Shown: piece after piece, positions 43,616 to 51,515 of the stretch
Layout of the letters: every line of letters begins with the position of its first letter
Position numbering within the stretch: the stretch's first letter is position 1
Assembly (NCBI RefSeq): GCF_039793925.1
Contig: NZ_JBAMME010000295.1
Span: 28,228-92,227 of the forward strand
DNA length: 64,000 bases
Source of the DNA: Thermogutta sp039793925
GTDB taxonomy: Bacteria; Planctomycetota; Planctomycetia; Pirellulales; Thermoguttaceae
Direction: 5' to 3'
Notes under the pieces: model-generated
The model's input: only the letters and a program-made list of their open reading frames with translations
The model's database searches: none
Told to the model about the DNA's origin: nothing
Made by a program: the position numbers and the translations under genes

Positions 43616-45769
43616 CTAACTGCCCACGGTGTGCTCGAGGACCAAAGTGTTCGCACCACCATCGGAAACTTCAATTGGAATACGCCAGCCTTGGATCCCG
43701 ATGCGGCACAGACCACGGCCGGACTTCTCGCACCAGTAGAACACTGCCACAACTTCCAGCGTCGTGGTTCCGGAATCCAATGGGGAGAGCTCGATTTCGA
43801 TAGGACCTTCTTGTGGGGTGACGCGATAAACCTCGAACTCTCGCTTCGATTCCCCAGACGGAGCGGACGAGGCAGACTGGTCTAATCGCCGAACCCGAAT
43901 CTCCACCGGCATGGCCAGGTTCAACCCATGGTCCGGAGGGAACCAAAGATCCAGGCGAATTTTCACCGGCGAACCCAACCGGACGGAGACTTTTTCTCGG
44001 GTGATGAAGTGAACGTCGGCGAGAGGCGGTTCACTTTCGCGTTTAACCTGTGGTGCCTGCAAACCTTTGATGATCAATGTCGTTACCCGAACGGCTGGGG
44101 CAAGCTCAAGTCGTCGAATCGCGTGGTTATTCGTGTCGGCCACGTAGAGGACGGTATCCGAAGCGGGCGAGATCCCAGCCGGCTCGTCGAAACGGGGTGG
44201 ATCGTCGCTGTTACCCGGCTGGCTGTCGCCGGCCACGGTCACAGTTTCTCCAGTTTCGGGATTTACCCGCTTGATCTTGTTGTTGTACGTATCGGCCACA
44301 TAGAGGAATTTCCCTGCATAGCACAGACCTATAGGATGCTGAAGAAGCACCTGCGGGGCGGGGCCGTCGCGGTCGCCAAATGTAAACAGCCGAGCGGCCA
44401 TCAAGCGAGCGGTTCCCACCACCGTGCGGACTTCCCCACCCGTTTGAAGCGGGACGGCACGAATGGAACTGCCCTCACTATCGGCCACATAAAGCCACCG
44501 ACCATCGGTGGCCAATCCACTGGGCTGCGCGAAGGAAGCAAACCCCAAAGCATAAGGTGAGGGTGGAAGAAGTGGACCGTCAACGATGTCCTCGCGGGCA
44601 TTTCCTGCGTAGGGACCAATCTGGCTGAACTGGGTATCCATCCGCCAAATTTGGTGACAGCCGGCCATCGCAATGTAGACCCACTCTCCAACCACGCACA
44701 GGTCCCACGGGCTACTCAACTCCGTGGAAAGAGGGGTCTCCATGCGCATCGTGGGCGGGCGTCGCAGTTGAACGCCTGTTCCAGCGACTGTTTTGACGAC
44801 GCGTTTTTCGAGATCGACCGCGCGAATCGCATGATTTTCCGTGTCCGCCACCAGAAGGACTTGACCGAGAAGCGCCATACCCTGAGGGCTAGAAAACTGG
44901 GCCGCACTGAACTCCCCATCCCGAAAACCAGGTTCACCTGTACCAATCACGGCGAGAAGATCACCTTCTAACGTGCTCACAACAATCCGATGATGTCCCG
45001 AGTCCGCTATAAAAAGCCGGTTTCCCGCAGAATCAACCAGAATCTTGCCGGGAAAGCGCAACGGGGTGGGTTGAAAGCGGCGGGCAAGCGTCTCGAAATG
45101 AATTGGTGTGCGGTCCAGAGTTCCTCGTTTTTCGTAATAGGCGATCGCGGGCCGCAAGAGCTGATCTAATGCTTCGAATGTCGTTTCCCCGCTTTGCCCC
45201 CACACGACAAAACCTTCGGGATCGATCAGAACCAGCGTCGGCCACGCGTTGACACCGAACCGCCGCCAGATTGTCATGTTGTGATCGTTGACGACGGGAT
45301 GCTCGATCCCGTAACGCAAAATAGCCTGCTTGATGTTCTCGCTATCGCGTTCTTCATCGAACTTTGCGGAATGCACGCCAATCACCACGAGTTCCCGCGG
45401 ATACTTCGCCTCCAGCTTCTTCAACTCGGGGATGATGTGCATGCAGTTGATGCAACAGTACGTCCAGAAGTCGATCAGGACAAATTTGCCCCGGAGGTCT
45501 TCCCACCGCAGGGGCCCTGCTGTGTTCAACCATTCCACATTGTCTGGCAGTTCCGGGACAGGATGACGTATTGCAAAGGGTGATGCTTCCATACTCAGAC
45601 CTCTATTTGCACAAACAAGAGAGACAAACATGAGCGTGCCAGTGAAGATCACCAGCAACATTCGCGAGCGACAACACCTCGTCAATCCGATCGGCGCAGC
45701 CGCATCCCGACACCGTTTCAGGTAGGCTGGCAACCGCATGAGGGCGTTGGAGTGTCTGGGGCAGATCAT
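43616..45769 (-). CDS. Exported thioredoxin-like and NHL-repeat protein (NHLRC2-like)
   Basis: A 717-residue fusion. After a signal or anchor region (hydrophobic segment at about 37-55), a thioredoxin-like domain at about 75-220 carries FWTYCCINCMHIIPE, with the CxxC as Cys106-Ile-Asn-Cys109, the family's TlpA/NHLRC2 variant. Several NHL repeats follow to form a beta-propeller (FPGKILVDSAGNRLFIADSG, LYVADTYNNKIKRVNP and LYVADTNNHAIRRLEL), and a beta-rich C-terminal domain completes it (VSVRLGSPVKIRLDLWF). AAGGA is about seven bases before the ATG at 45769; an ATG at 45784 is also possible. It probably works in the envelope; the partner of the thiol domain is not known. Convergent with the WecG-type gene. 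Confidence 0.9.
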   Translation of the reverse strand: MICPRHSNALMRLPAYLKRCRDAAAPIGLTRCCRSRMLLVIFTGTLMFVSLVCANRGLSMEASPFAIRHPVPELPDNVEWLNTAGPLRWEDLRGKFVLIDFWTYCCINCMHIIPELKKLEAKYPRELVVIGVHSAKFDEERDSENIKQAILRYGIEHPVVNDHNMTIWRRFGVNAWPTLVLIDPEGFVVWGQSGETTFEALDQLLRPAIAYYEKRGTLDRTPIHFETLARRFQPTPLRFPGKILVDSAGNRLFIADSGHHRIVVSTLEGDLLAVIGTGEPGFRDGEFSAAQFSSPQGMALLGQVLLVADTENHAIRAVDLEKRVVKTVAGTGVQLRRPPTMRMETPLSTELSSPWDLCVVGEWVYIAMAGCHQIWRMDTQFSQIGPYAGNAREDIVDGPLLPPSPYALGFASFAQPSGLATDGRWLYVADSEGSSIRAVPLQTGGEVRTVVGTARLMAARLFTFGDRDGPAPQVLLQHPIGLCYAGKFLYVADTYNNKIKRVNPETGETVTVAGDSQPGNSDDPPRFDEPAGISPASDTVLYVADTNNHAIRRLELAPAVRVTTLIIKGLQAPQVKRESEPPLADVHFITREKVSVRLGSPVKIRLDLWFPPDHGLNLAMPVEIRVRRLDQSASSAPSGESKREFEVYRVTPQEGPIEIELSPLDSGTTTLEVVAVFYWCEKSGRGLCRIGIQGWRIPIEVSDGGANTLVLEHTVGS

Positions 45770-46095
45770 CGTCCTATCCTTCATGCCTACAAGATCTCAC
45801 ACCACATCTCAGCCTCGATAGAAAGTTACGTCTACATTGTCAAACACACGGCTCGAGATCGATTTGTCCTAAAGTCTCCGTGTGCTGAATCCCGCGAATC
45901 AGCACAAGGCTGGGGTGCTCCCGAGCCAGTTCAGAACAACCGCGGGTCTTTGACTGCCCAATCCTATACCCAACTAGATGGCTTGGACAATCACCAGCGC
46001 CTGCGGCGGCTTGCTGTCTCGTCGGTCCAACAAGGCATTGAGCCCGACTTTCTCGGACCAGACTATCCAAAGGCTAAGAAGGAGCTCCCAACTTT
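45770..46095. other. Intergenic region
   Basis: About 325 bases between the thioredoxin-NHL start and the PrsW-like stop, both on the minus strand. Open frames on both strands lack ribosome sites and protein-like composition. The thioredoxin-NHL promoter should be here, but I cannot place it. Confidence 0.4.
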
Positions 46096-47097
46096 TCACG
46101 AGGCCTGAGATAACTGAGAGACGAGCCGCACAAATTCCTGCTGGACTCTCTGCTGGATTCCAGAAGTGTCGGGATCGCTGGAAAGGGCCGCCTGCCGAAG
46201 TGCCAGTTCACTGCACAGAACCACTGCCCTGCAGGTCACATCGTAGTGCAGAGGAAGGAAAATGCGCAGCCGGGCGGGCAGAAATCGCCGACGAAGGAGC
46301 GCCGCCTGCTCAGGCCGAATCCGGCCTTGGCGCACTTGTTCATCGAGATATTGCACAAACGAACCGTACTCTCGTCGCAAAATAGCAATCACGACTACCA
46401 CGGCCACAAGCCACGCCAACCCGTCAACCCAGCCGGCGACGCTGATCGGGGAATATCCGGTCCGCTCACCGAGAAACAGCACGGCGCCATTTCTAAGAAC
46501 GCGCACACCGTAGACGCCGCTCCAGAGTGTCAGTGCAGTATGCCAGCGCTGCCACAGTTTAGGACGACTCTGTGCCCAGGCCAGGGCGGCGCCAATGGCC
46601 GCTCCGCAAAGCGTGGCCATAAATCCCCCAGCAACCACGCGGCTCACGAACACATTGGCAGTGCCGCTGTAACCCGCAGGCTGCCATCCCGCCAGATAGA
46701 GATAAAACACATTCTGAATGGCGGCGAATCCCGCAGCGATCACGCCTCCGTAGATCATTGCCTCCGAAAGATAAGCAAACTGCTTACGGAACATCAGCAT
46801 CACCACCAGGATCGCGAGGGCCTTGAGGCCCTCTTCTACAGCGGGGGCCACAAGAAGAAACCGGCGAGGGACCTCCAGGGCCTGACTCTCCAGGTGAAAT
46901 GCCATATTCCACGGGACCAATAACCCCAGGAACAAATTGGCGAACACGCCGGCCACAAGGCCCCAGCCAAACACACATCCGAGTAGATAAGTCTCCTGCC
47001 ACCGGTATCGCTCCAGCCAGTAGAAGAACCAGGCGAAGCAAACACCGGCCAGTAGGGACCCAATAATGCATACGAGCAATCCGAGGGCTTCGCTCAT
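46096..47097 (-). CDS. PrsW-family membrane protein with degraded active site
   Basis: A 333-residue polytopic membrane protein related to PrsW intramembrane metalloproteases, with about eight hydrophobic segments. It keeps the first metalloprotease motif, LLVAPAVEEGLKAL (Glu88-Glu89, Lys92). The second motif, normally Phe-x-x-x-Glu-Asn, reads GFAAIQN (Gln128 for Glu), and the third, normally a His before Thr/Gly-rich helix, reads AGGFMATLCGAAIG with Gly at the His position. So two of the three usual ligand positions are lost, suggesting an inactive relative. The C-terminal 90 residues are a cytoplasmic helical tail (VRQGRIRPEQAALLRRRFLP). GAGGG precedes the ATG. Its neighbours give no clue to role. 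Confidence 0.78.
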   Translation of the reverse strand: MSEALGLLVCIIGSLLAGVCFAWFFYWLERYRWQETYLLGCVFGWGLVAGVFANLFLGLLVPWNMAFHLESQALEVPRRFLLVAPAVEEGLKALAILVVMLMFRKQFAYLSEAMIYGGVIAAGFAAIQNVFYLYLAGWQPAGYSGTANVFVSRVVAGGFMATLCGAAIGAALAWAQSRPKLWQRWHTALTLWSGVYGVRVLRNGAVLFLGERTGYSPISVAGWVDGLAWLVAVVVVIAILRREYGSFVQYLDEQVRQGRIRPEQAALLRRRFLPARLRIFLPLHYDVTCRAVVLCSELALRQAALSSDPDTSGIQQRVQQEFVRLVSQLSQAS

Positions 47098-47256
47098 CCT
47101 TGCATTCCCTCAGTCGACTGTCAGAGCGTAACTGATAACCCACCTCCGGTAGTAATAATCCACCCTTTCCGCCTTCCCGATAATCCGACGCTTTAACGAA
47201 ACATTTTGCCGTGGCCAGGCCCCGCGGTTGGCACGGGCTCCCGCACGGCAGGTGTA

Positions 47257-48447
47257 TTAGCGCCGCCGATCGCGTGATCCATAGCCGGATCGCCGATTTC
47301 TCGCTTCCAAGTTCTTTTGGATCACATAACCGACCACCTCAGCCCAACCAGGAACCGCTTTGTGAGATGGTCGCGGAATTTCCTCATCCTCGGCTTCCTG
47401 ATTTTCTTCCTCTTCTGCCGCGCTCGTGACGGAAGGATCGCTCCGCCGTTTGCGAGGGGATCCAGTCTCCGGTTCCTCATGGACTACCTGGCTAGCCACC
47501 GCTTTTTCCGAAGATTCTCCCGTCTCCCCATTGCCCTCGGCACCACTCACGGCGAGCTCCACGATCTCGGGCAGCTCTTCCTCGAACGGCTCTGGAGAAA
47601 CCGGCGCCACCCCAGACCGTTTCTTGCGACGTCTTCTGCGGCGTTTTTTCTTTTCGCCCGGTAGGGCCTCGGCTTCCATCGCGGCTGACCCAGATGCCGG
47701 CACGTCTGTCACCACCGGTTGAAGTGTAGCCGTATCCGCCGCCACTGCACGCCCGACAGACGCCGGCGTGAGAATTTCTTCCACCACTGGGGCAAATGCG
47801 GCTGGGGGATTTTCCCTAGCCCCAGGGGCGACCACCTGCTCTTCGAGCCAGTTCCCTTCAGGAACCACCTCCGCCTGAACCACCTCCCGTGCCTCTTCCT
47901 CCGGTGGCAAGGTCACCGCCACCAGCGAGGCCTCTTCGAACGGTACGGGGGCAATCGTCTGTGCAACCGGAGCGAGCCATTCCAGAGCGGCGGGATGCGG
48001 TGCAGTCGTCTGGCAAGTGCCCTTCTCTTCCTTCCCTTCCGCACTGATCTCCCCAGGCTTGGCCTCTTCAGCCGTTGCGGGCGATTCTTTGGGCCGTAGT
48101 CCAAGCTGGGCCGCGATATCATCCCAATTTCCTCCCGACGGAGTCCGGGGTGTCCATCGCCGGAGAGGAATGCGGTCCGGAATTGCCTCCAGCGGGATGG
48201 TTCCCGCTGGCTTTGCAGAAACTTGTGTCGTGGGAACGCCTCGCGTTTCTTCCCGGGATGTCCGGATCTCGGACGAGGTTTCGGCTGGGTGTGTTGCAGT
48301 TCCTTCCCCGGTCGCCGTGGCATCCGTGGAAGGTTCTGCCGAGCTCGCGTTACTCTCGCCCGGCCGAAGACCGAGGATCTCGGCCAATTTCGACCACGGA
48401 TCGCTCTCGGCGCGCTGCTTGCTTGTCGATTCAGACGCTTCTGCCAT
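47257..48447 (-). CDS. Large low-complexity protein with repeated short motif
   Basis: I do not recognise this 396-residue protein as a known enzyme. It is mostly Ala/Glu/Pro/Thr-rich and probably disordered. A motif is repeated: DPWSKLAEILGLRPGES near residues 16-32 and GNWDDIAAQLGLRPKES near 106-122. A basic block KKKRRRRRRKKRSG sits at about 272-285, followed by acidic stretches. The C-terminus is a compact helix (AVPGWAEVVGYVIQKNLEAR) and a short Arg/Gly tail. There is no signal peptide. The basic block could bind nucleic acid (RNase E or RhlB-scaffold-like layout), which is only a suggestion. It precedes the ClpP pair on the opposite strand. Confidence 0.7.
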   Translation of the reverse strand: MAEASESTSKQRAESDPWSKLAEILGLRPGESNASSAEPSTDATATGEGTATHPAETSSEIRTSREETRGVPTTQVSAKPAGTIPLEAIPDRIPLRRWTPRTPSGGNWDDIAAQLGLRPKESPATAEEAKPGEISAEGKEEKGTCQTTAPHPAALEWLAPVAQTIAPVPFEEASLVAVTLPPEEEAREVVQAEVVPEGNWLEEQVVAPGARENPPAAFAPVVEEILTPASVGRAVAADTATLQPVVTDVPASGSAAMEAEALPGEKKKRRRRRRKKRSGVAPVSPEPFEEELPEIVELAVSGAEGNGETGESSEKAVASQVVHEEPETGSPRKRRSDPSVTSAAEEEENQEAEDEEIPRPSHKAVPGWAEVVGYVIQKNLEARNRRSGYGSRDRRR

Positions 48448-48783
48448 GGGTGTTCGATATGCCCAAATAGCTAGTCTTCAACGGGTTAAACGCCACGCCG
48501 ACGCCAAATGCCGCCGCGGGAATTAACAAAACCAAGGCAGCGACTCCGATCTTTTCTTAATTTTTCGCATTCCTTAATATACGCCAGCTTTGTGTTCATG
48601 AAAAGCAAGCCCGCCAGGACGTTGGGAGAGCCAATCGGTCGCTTGTCAGGGCCCTGCTGGGCCGGGTACGATAACATTTCCTGTATTGCGGAATGAGCAG
48701 CACCGGACGGCTTTGCGGCCGACGGTTGGCAGTGCTGCCCGCCGCAAGACGGTTGATCAACTGACCAGGTAAAGGATGTGCCT
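48448..48783. other. Divergent intergenic region
   Basis: About 335 bases between the low-complexity protein gene and clpP1, so promoters for both should be here. AAGGA lies seven bases before the clpP1 start. AT-rich segments (around 48555-48600) may be promoter sequence, but I cannot assign a -35/-10 pair. No RNA gene is seen. Confidence 0.4.
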
Positions 48784-49425
48784 ATGTTTATGAATCAGTG
48801 GCTTCCGTTTCCGATAGACCAACTCGCCCAGGCCGGGTATCGAGAGTACCAACGCCAGCGGCAGCTCACGCTGGGGGATCTCCTGCTGGAAAACCGGATC
48901 ATCCTCCTCCAGGGCCCCATCTACGACCTCAACGCGAGTGAGGTCATCATGAAACTCCTCTACTTGCAAAGCGAAAACCGCCGTAAAGACATCCATTTTT
49001 ACATCAACTCCCCAGGTGGAAGCGTCACCGCCACACTAGCAATTTACGACACGATGCAGATTCTCAGTTGTCCCGTGGCTACCTATTGTGTGGGCCTGGC
49101 TGCCAGCGGAGGAGCGGTCCTTTTAGCAGGAGGCACCAAAGGCAAACGCTTCGCGCTTCCGCACTCCAAGGTGATGATCCACCAGCCCTACGGCCAGGTG
49201 GGTGGCCAGGTGAGCGATATCGAAATTCAAACTCAGGAGATTCTCCGTACGCGTGACATCCTCAATCAGATCCTTGCTCAACACACGGGACAGCCGATCG
49301 AACGCATCGCAAAGGACACGGATCGAGATTTCTACATGACCGCTGAGGAAGCCAAGGCCTACGGCATTGTGGACGATATCCTTTCCAAACAGACTCAGGA
49401 AAAGCCCGAAGACGATCTGGAATGA
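48784..49425 (+). CDS. clpP: ATP-dependent Clp protease proteolytic subunit ClpP, copy 1
   Basis: A 213-residue serine peptidase, the barrel subunit that works with a ClpX/ClpA-type unfoldase. The triad is complete: Ser108 in VGLAASGGAVLL, His133 in VMIHQPYGQ and Asp182 in KDTDRDFYM. YINSPGGSVTATLAIYDTMQ is the conserved oxyanion/handle region. The segment around the serine reads GLAASGG rather than the usual GQAASMG, which sets it apart from the second copy. It carries an extra N-terminal stretch of about 25 residues before the core. AAGGA lies seven bases before the ATG; GTG at 48778 is less likely. It precedes a second clpP by about 150 bases on the same strand. No clpX or tig gene adjoins. 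Confidence 0.93.
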   Translation: MFMNQWLPFPIDQLAQAGYREYQRQRQLTLGDLLLENRIILLQGPIYDLNASEVIMKLLYLQSENRRKDIHFYINSPGGSVTATLAIYDTMQILSCPVATYCVGLAASGGAVLLAGGTKGKRFALPHSKVMIHQPYGQVGGQVSDIEIQTQEILRTRDILNQILAQHTGQPIERIAKDTDRDFYMTAEEAKAYGIVDDILSKQTQEKPEDDLE

Positions 49426-49574
49426 ACGGGGGGACCGATCGCAAAAGGGTTGGTGCCACTCGATTGTACCCCACTATGTCAGGCGTGTAGGTGTCGGCGG
49501 TGGCGGATCGCAAGGAAAAGCCTGGGAAACGGCTCGCTCCACGAAAACAATTGCAATGCTCAGGAGACTGAATT

Positions 49575-50177
49575 ATGACGTTGATCCCCTTCGTTATTGA
49601 ACGGACTGGTCGCGAAGAGCGGGCGATGGACATTTACAGTCGCCTGCTCAAAGATCGGATTGTGTTTATTGGTGCTCCCATCACGGACGAACTCGCCAAC
49701 TCGGTGGTCGCGCAATTGCTCTATTTGCAGTCCGAAAACCCCAAGGCGGACGTCCATATTTATATCAATTCACCGGGTGGGAGTGTCACCGCGGGCCTGG
49801 CTATCTACGATACGATGCAGTTCATCCGCTGCGATGTGGCGACCTATTGCATTGGCCAGGCAGCTTCGATGGCGGCCGTCCTCCTGGCTGCGGGAACCAA
49901 GGGTAAGCGCTACGCCTTGCCCAACTCGCGGATCATGATTCATCAGCCGATGGCCGGTGTTGAGGGAACCGCTACCGAAATCATGATTCATGCCAAGGAA
50001 TTTCGGAACCTCAAAGAACGGATCAATCGCATCCTGATCAAACATACGGGACACCCTCTTGAGAAAATTGAAAAGGACACCGATCGAGATTGTTTCATGT
50101 CTGCCGAAGAAGCCCGCGACTACGGACTGATCGACCACGTGATCGAGCGTGCCCCAGAGCCGGTAGAAGGACAGTAA
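49575..50177 (+). CDS. clpP: ATP-dependent Clp protease proteolytic subunit ClpP, copy 2
   Basis: A 200-residue ClpP with the canonical layout and start (MTLIPFVIERTGREERAMDI). The triad is Ser98 in IGQAASMAAVLL, His123 in IMIHQPMAG and Asp172 in KDTDRDCFM. The mature N-terminus and length are the standard ones, so this is the more typical of the two copies. CAGGAG lies about ten bases before the ATG. The two copies are about 60 percent alike by eye, consistent with hetero-oligomeric ClpP1P2 barrels as known in actinobacteria and cyanobacteria, though this is inference here. The 150-base gap contains no hairpin, so co-transcription is possible. The convergent MoxR gene follows. Confidence 0.95.
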   Translation: MTLIPFVIERTGREERAMDIYSRLLKDRIVFIGAPITDELANSVVAQLLYLQSENPKADVHIYINSPGGSVTAGLAIYDTMQFIRCDVATYCIGQAASMAAVLLAAGTKGKRYALPNSRIMIHQPMAGVEGTATEIMIHAKEFRNLKERINRILIKHTGHPLEKIEKDTDRDCFMSAEEARDYGLIDHVIERAPEPVEGQ

Positions 50178-50225
50178 TTCTTTACGAGCTGGGAAACCGC
50201 AGCTTCAGCATTTCCAGAACAAACA

Positions 50226-51167
50226 TCACGAGGGCACCGGTGTGTCTTCTACCAGGCGACGGATGAGGGCTTCTACGGCGTCCCTCTGGCCTCCGTGCAG
50301 ATACCCCTGCGTGATGACACGGTGGGCGAGGACGGGAACGGCAAGGGCCTGGATGTCGTCAGGCACTACGAAATCCCGTCCTCCCAAAAACGCCCGAGCC
50401 TGGGCCGCTCTATAAAGAACCAGCGACGCACGCACACTGGCACCCACCCGGATTTCCGGGCACTTGCGGGTCGCTTCCACAAGGTCGAGAAGATATTCGA
50501 GCACGGATCGCTCCATGCGGACCTCACGAACAGCGGCCTGCAGTGTCAGCACCTGCTCCGTCGTGAGCACCGGCTCAAGCGAATCCACCGGTTCTCCGTT
50601 GCGATGCTGCTCTAACAGTTCCCGCTCGAAGTCACGGGCCGGATACCCCACGGAAATCCGCAGCAGAAACCGGTCCATCTGGCTTTCCGGTAGGGGATAG
50701 GTCCCCTCGAATTCCAACGGATTCTGAGTAGCAATAACAAGAAATGGCTGGGGCAAAGGATACGTTTTGCCCTCCACAGTTACCTGCGCCTCGTTCATGG
50801 CCTCAAGAAGAGCGCTTTGCGTGCGGGGAGTGGCACGATTGATTTCGTCGGCCAAAACGACGTTTGCAAAAATCGGCCCGGGGTAAAAGACAAATTCGCG
50901 GCGATCCGCATGATACAAGTTGCTTCCCGTAATGTCCGATGGCAGCAGATCCGGTGTAAACTGGATGCGGCGGAACACGCCCGCAATACTCCGGGCAATT
51001 GCCTTGCCCAGCAGCGTTTTGCCCACTCCCGGAACATCTTCGAGGAGGAGGTGTTCCCCGGCCAACAAGGCGATCAGGCACATCTCCACGACCGATTCTT
51101 TGCCGAGGAGCACGCCGTTAATATTCTTTCGCAGCGCCTGGAGAAGGCGAAACGCTTCGTCGTCCAT
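50226..51167 (-). CDS. MoxR-family AAA+ ATPase
   Basis: A 313-residue AAA+ ATPase of the MoxR group, which acts as a chaperone for metal-centre or complex assembly, often with von Willebrand factor A partners. Walker A is LLEDVPGVGKTLLGKAIA (residues 42-59), Walker B with the MoxR insert is VLADEINRATPRTQSALLEA, and the conserved NPLEFEGTYPLPESQMDRF, sensor 2 and helical lid (RVGASVRASLVLYRAAQ) follow. All nucleotide-binding residues look intact. The usual partner genes (DUF58, VWA or transglutaminase proteins) are not next to it in this window, which is unusual. It has no clear ribosome site, so the start is less certain. It is convergent with clpP2. Confidence 0.93.
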   Translation of the reverse strand: MDDEAFRLLQALRKNINGVLLGKESVVEMCLIALLAGEHLLLEDVPGVGKTLLGKAIARSIAGVFRRIQFTPDLLPSDITGSNLYHADRREFVFYPGPIFANVVLADEINRATPRTQSALLEAMNEAQVTVEGKTYPLPQPFLVIATQNPLEFEGTYPLPESQMDRFLLRISVGYPARDFERELLEQHRNGEPVDSLEPVLTTEQVLTLQAAVREVRMERSVLEYLLDLVEATRKCPEIRVGASVRASLVLYRAAQARAFLGGRDFVVPDDIQALAVPVLAHRVITQGYLHGGQRDAVEALIRRLVEDTPVPS

Positions 51168-51515
51168 AAGGCAAGTACGCCTGAATCAAAATGAGTGTCT
51201 CGTGTCGTTGGCGGAAACGAGCTGAGCGGAGCATCAAAGACCTGAAGCCGCTGCCATGCCCGGCCTAGCGCCCCAATTATACTCTAGCCAGCTTCGACAT
51301 CCTTCGCCCAGACCCGAAAGAAAAGACGCCCACCGCATGGGTGATGCGCACAGTTGGCGGGACAACTGGCTCACTGAAGAGGAAAGAGATACGCCAAACC
51401 TGTCACAGCCGGATTCAAAGAACTCCGACAGCAGCGGATCTTTCGCGCACAAGCGGACAAGAATGCGGCACCTCCCCGGCAGGCCCAGATTGTCGGGAAG
51501 TCCACGACTTCCCCG
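51168..51515. other. Intergenic region
   Basis: About 350 bases upstream of the MoxR gene and downstream of the TolC-like gene, both on the minus strand. A TATAAT on the minus strand at 51281-51276 lies about 110 bases before MoxR and may be its -10, but no matching -35 is evident. No coding frame is supported. Confidence 0.4.

Noticed and set aside
46246..46923. Open frame of 225 codons on the plus strand inside the PrsW-like gene
   Set aside because: Antisense to a membrane protein with recognisable motifs; Arg/His-rich as expected from the reverse of hydrophobic codons.
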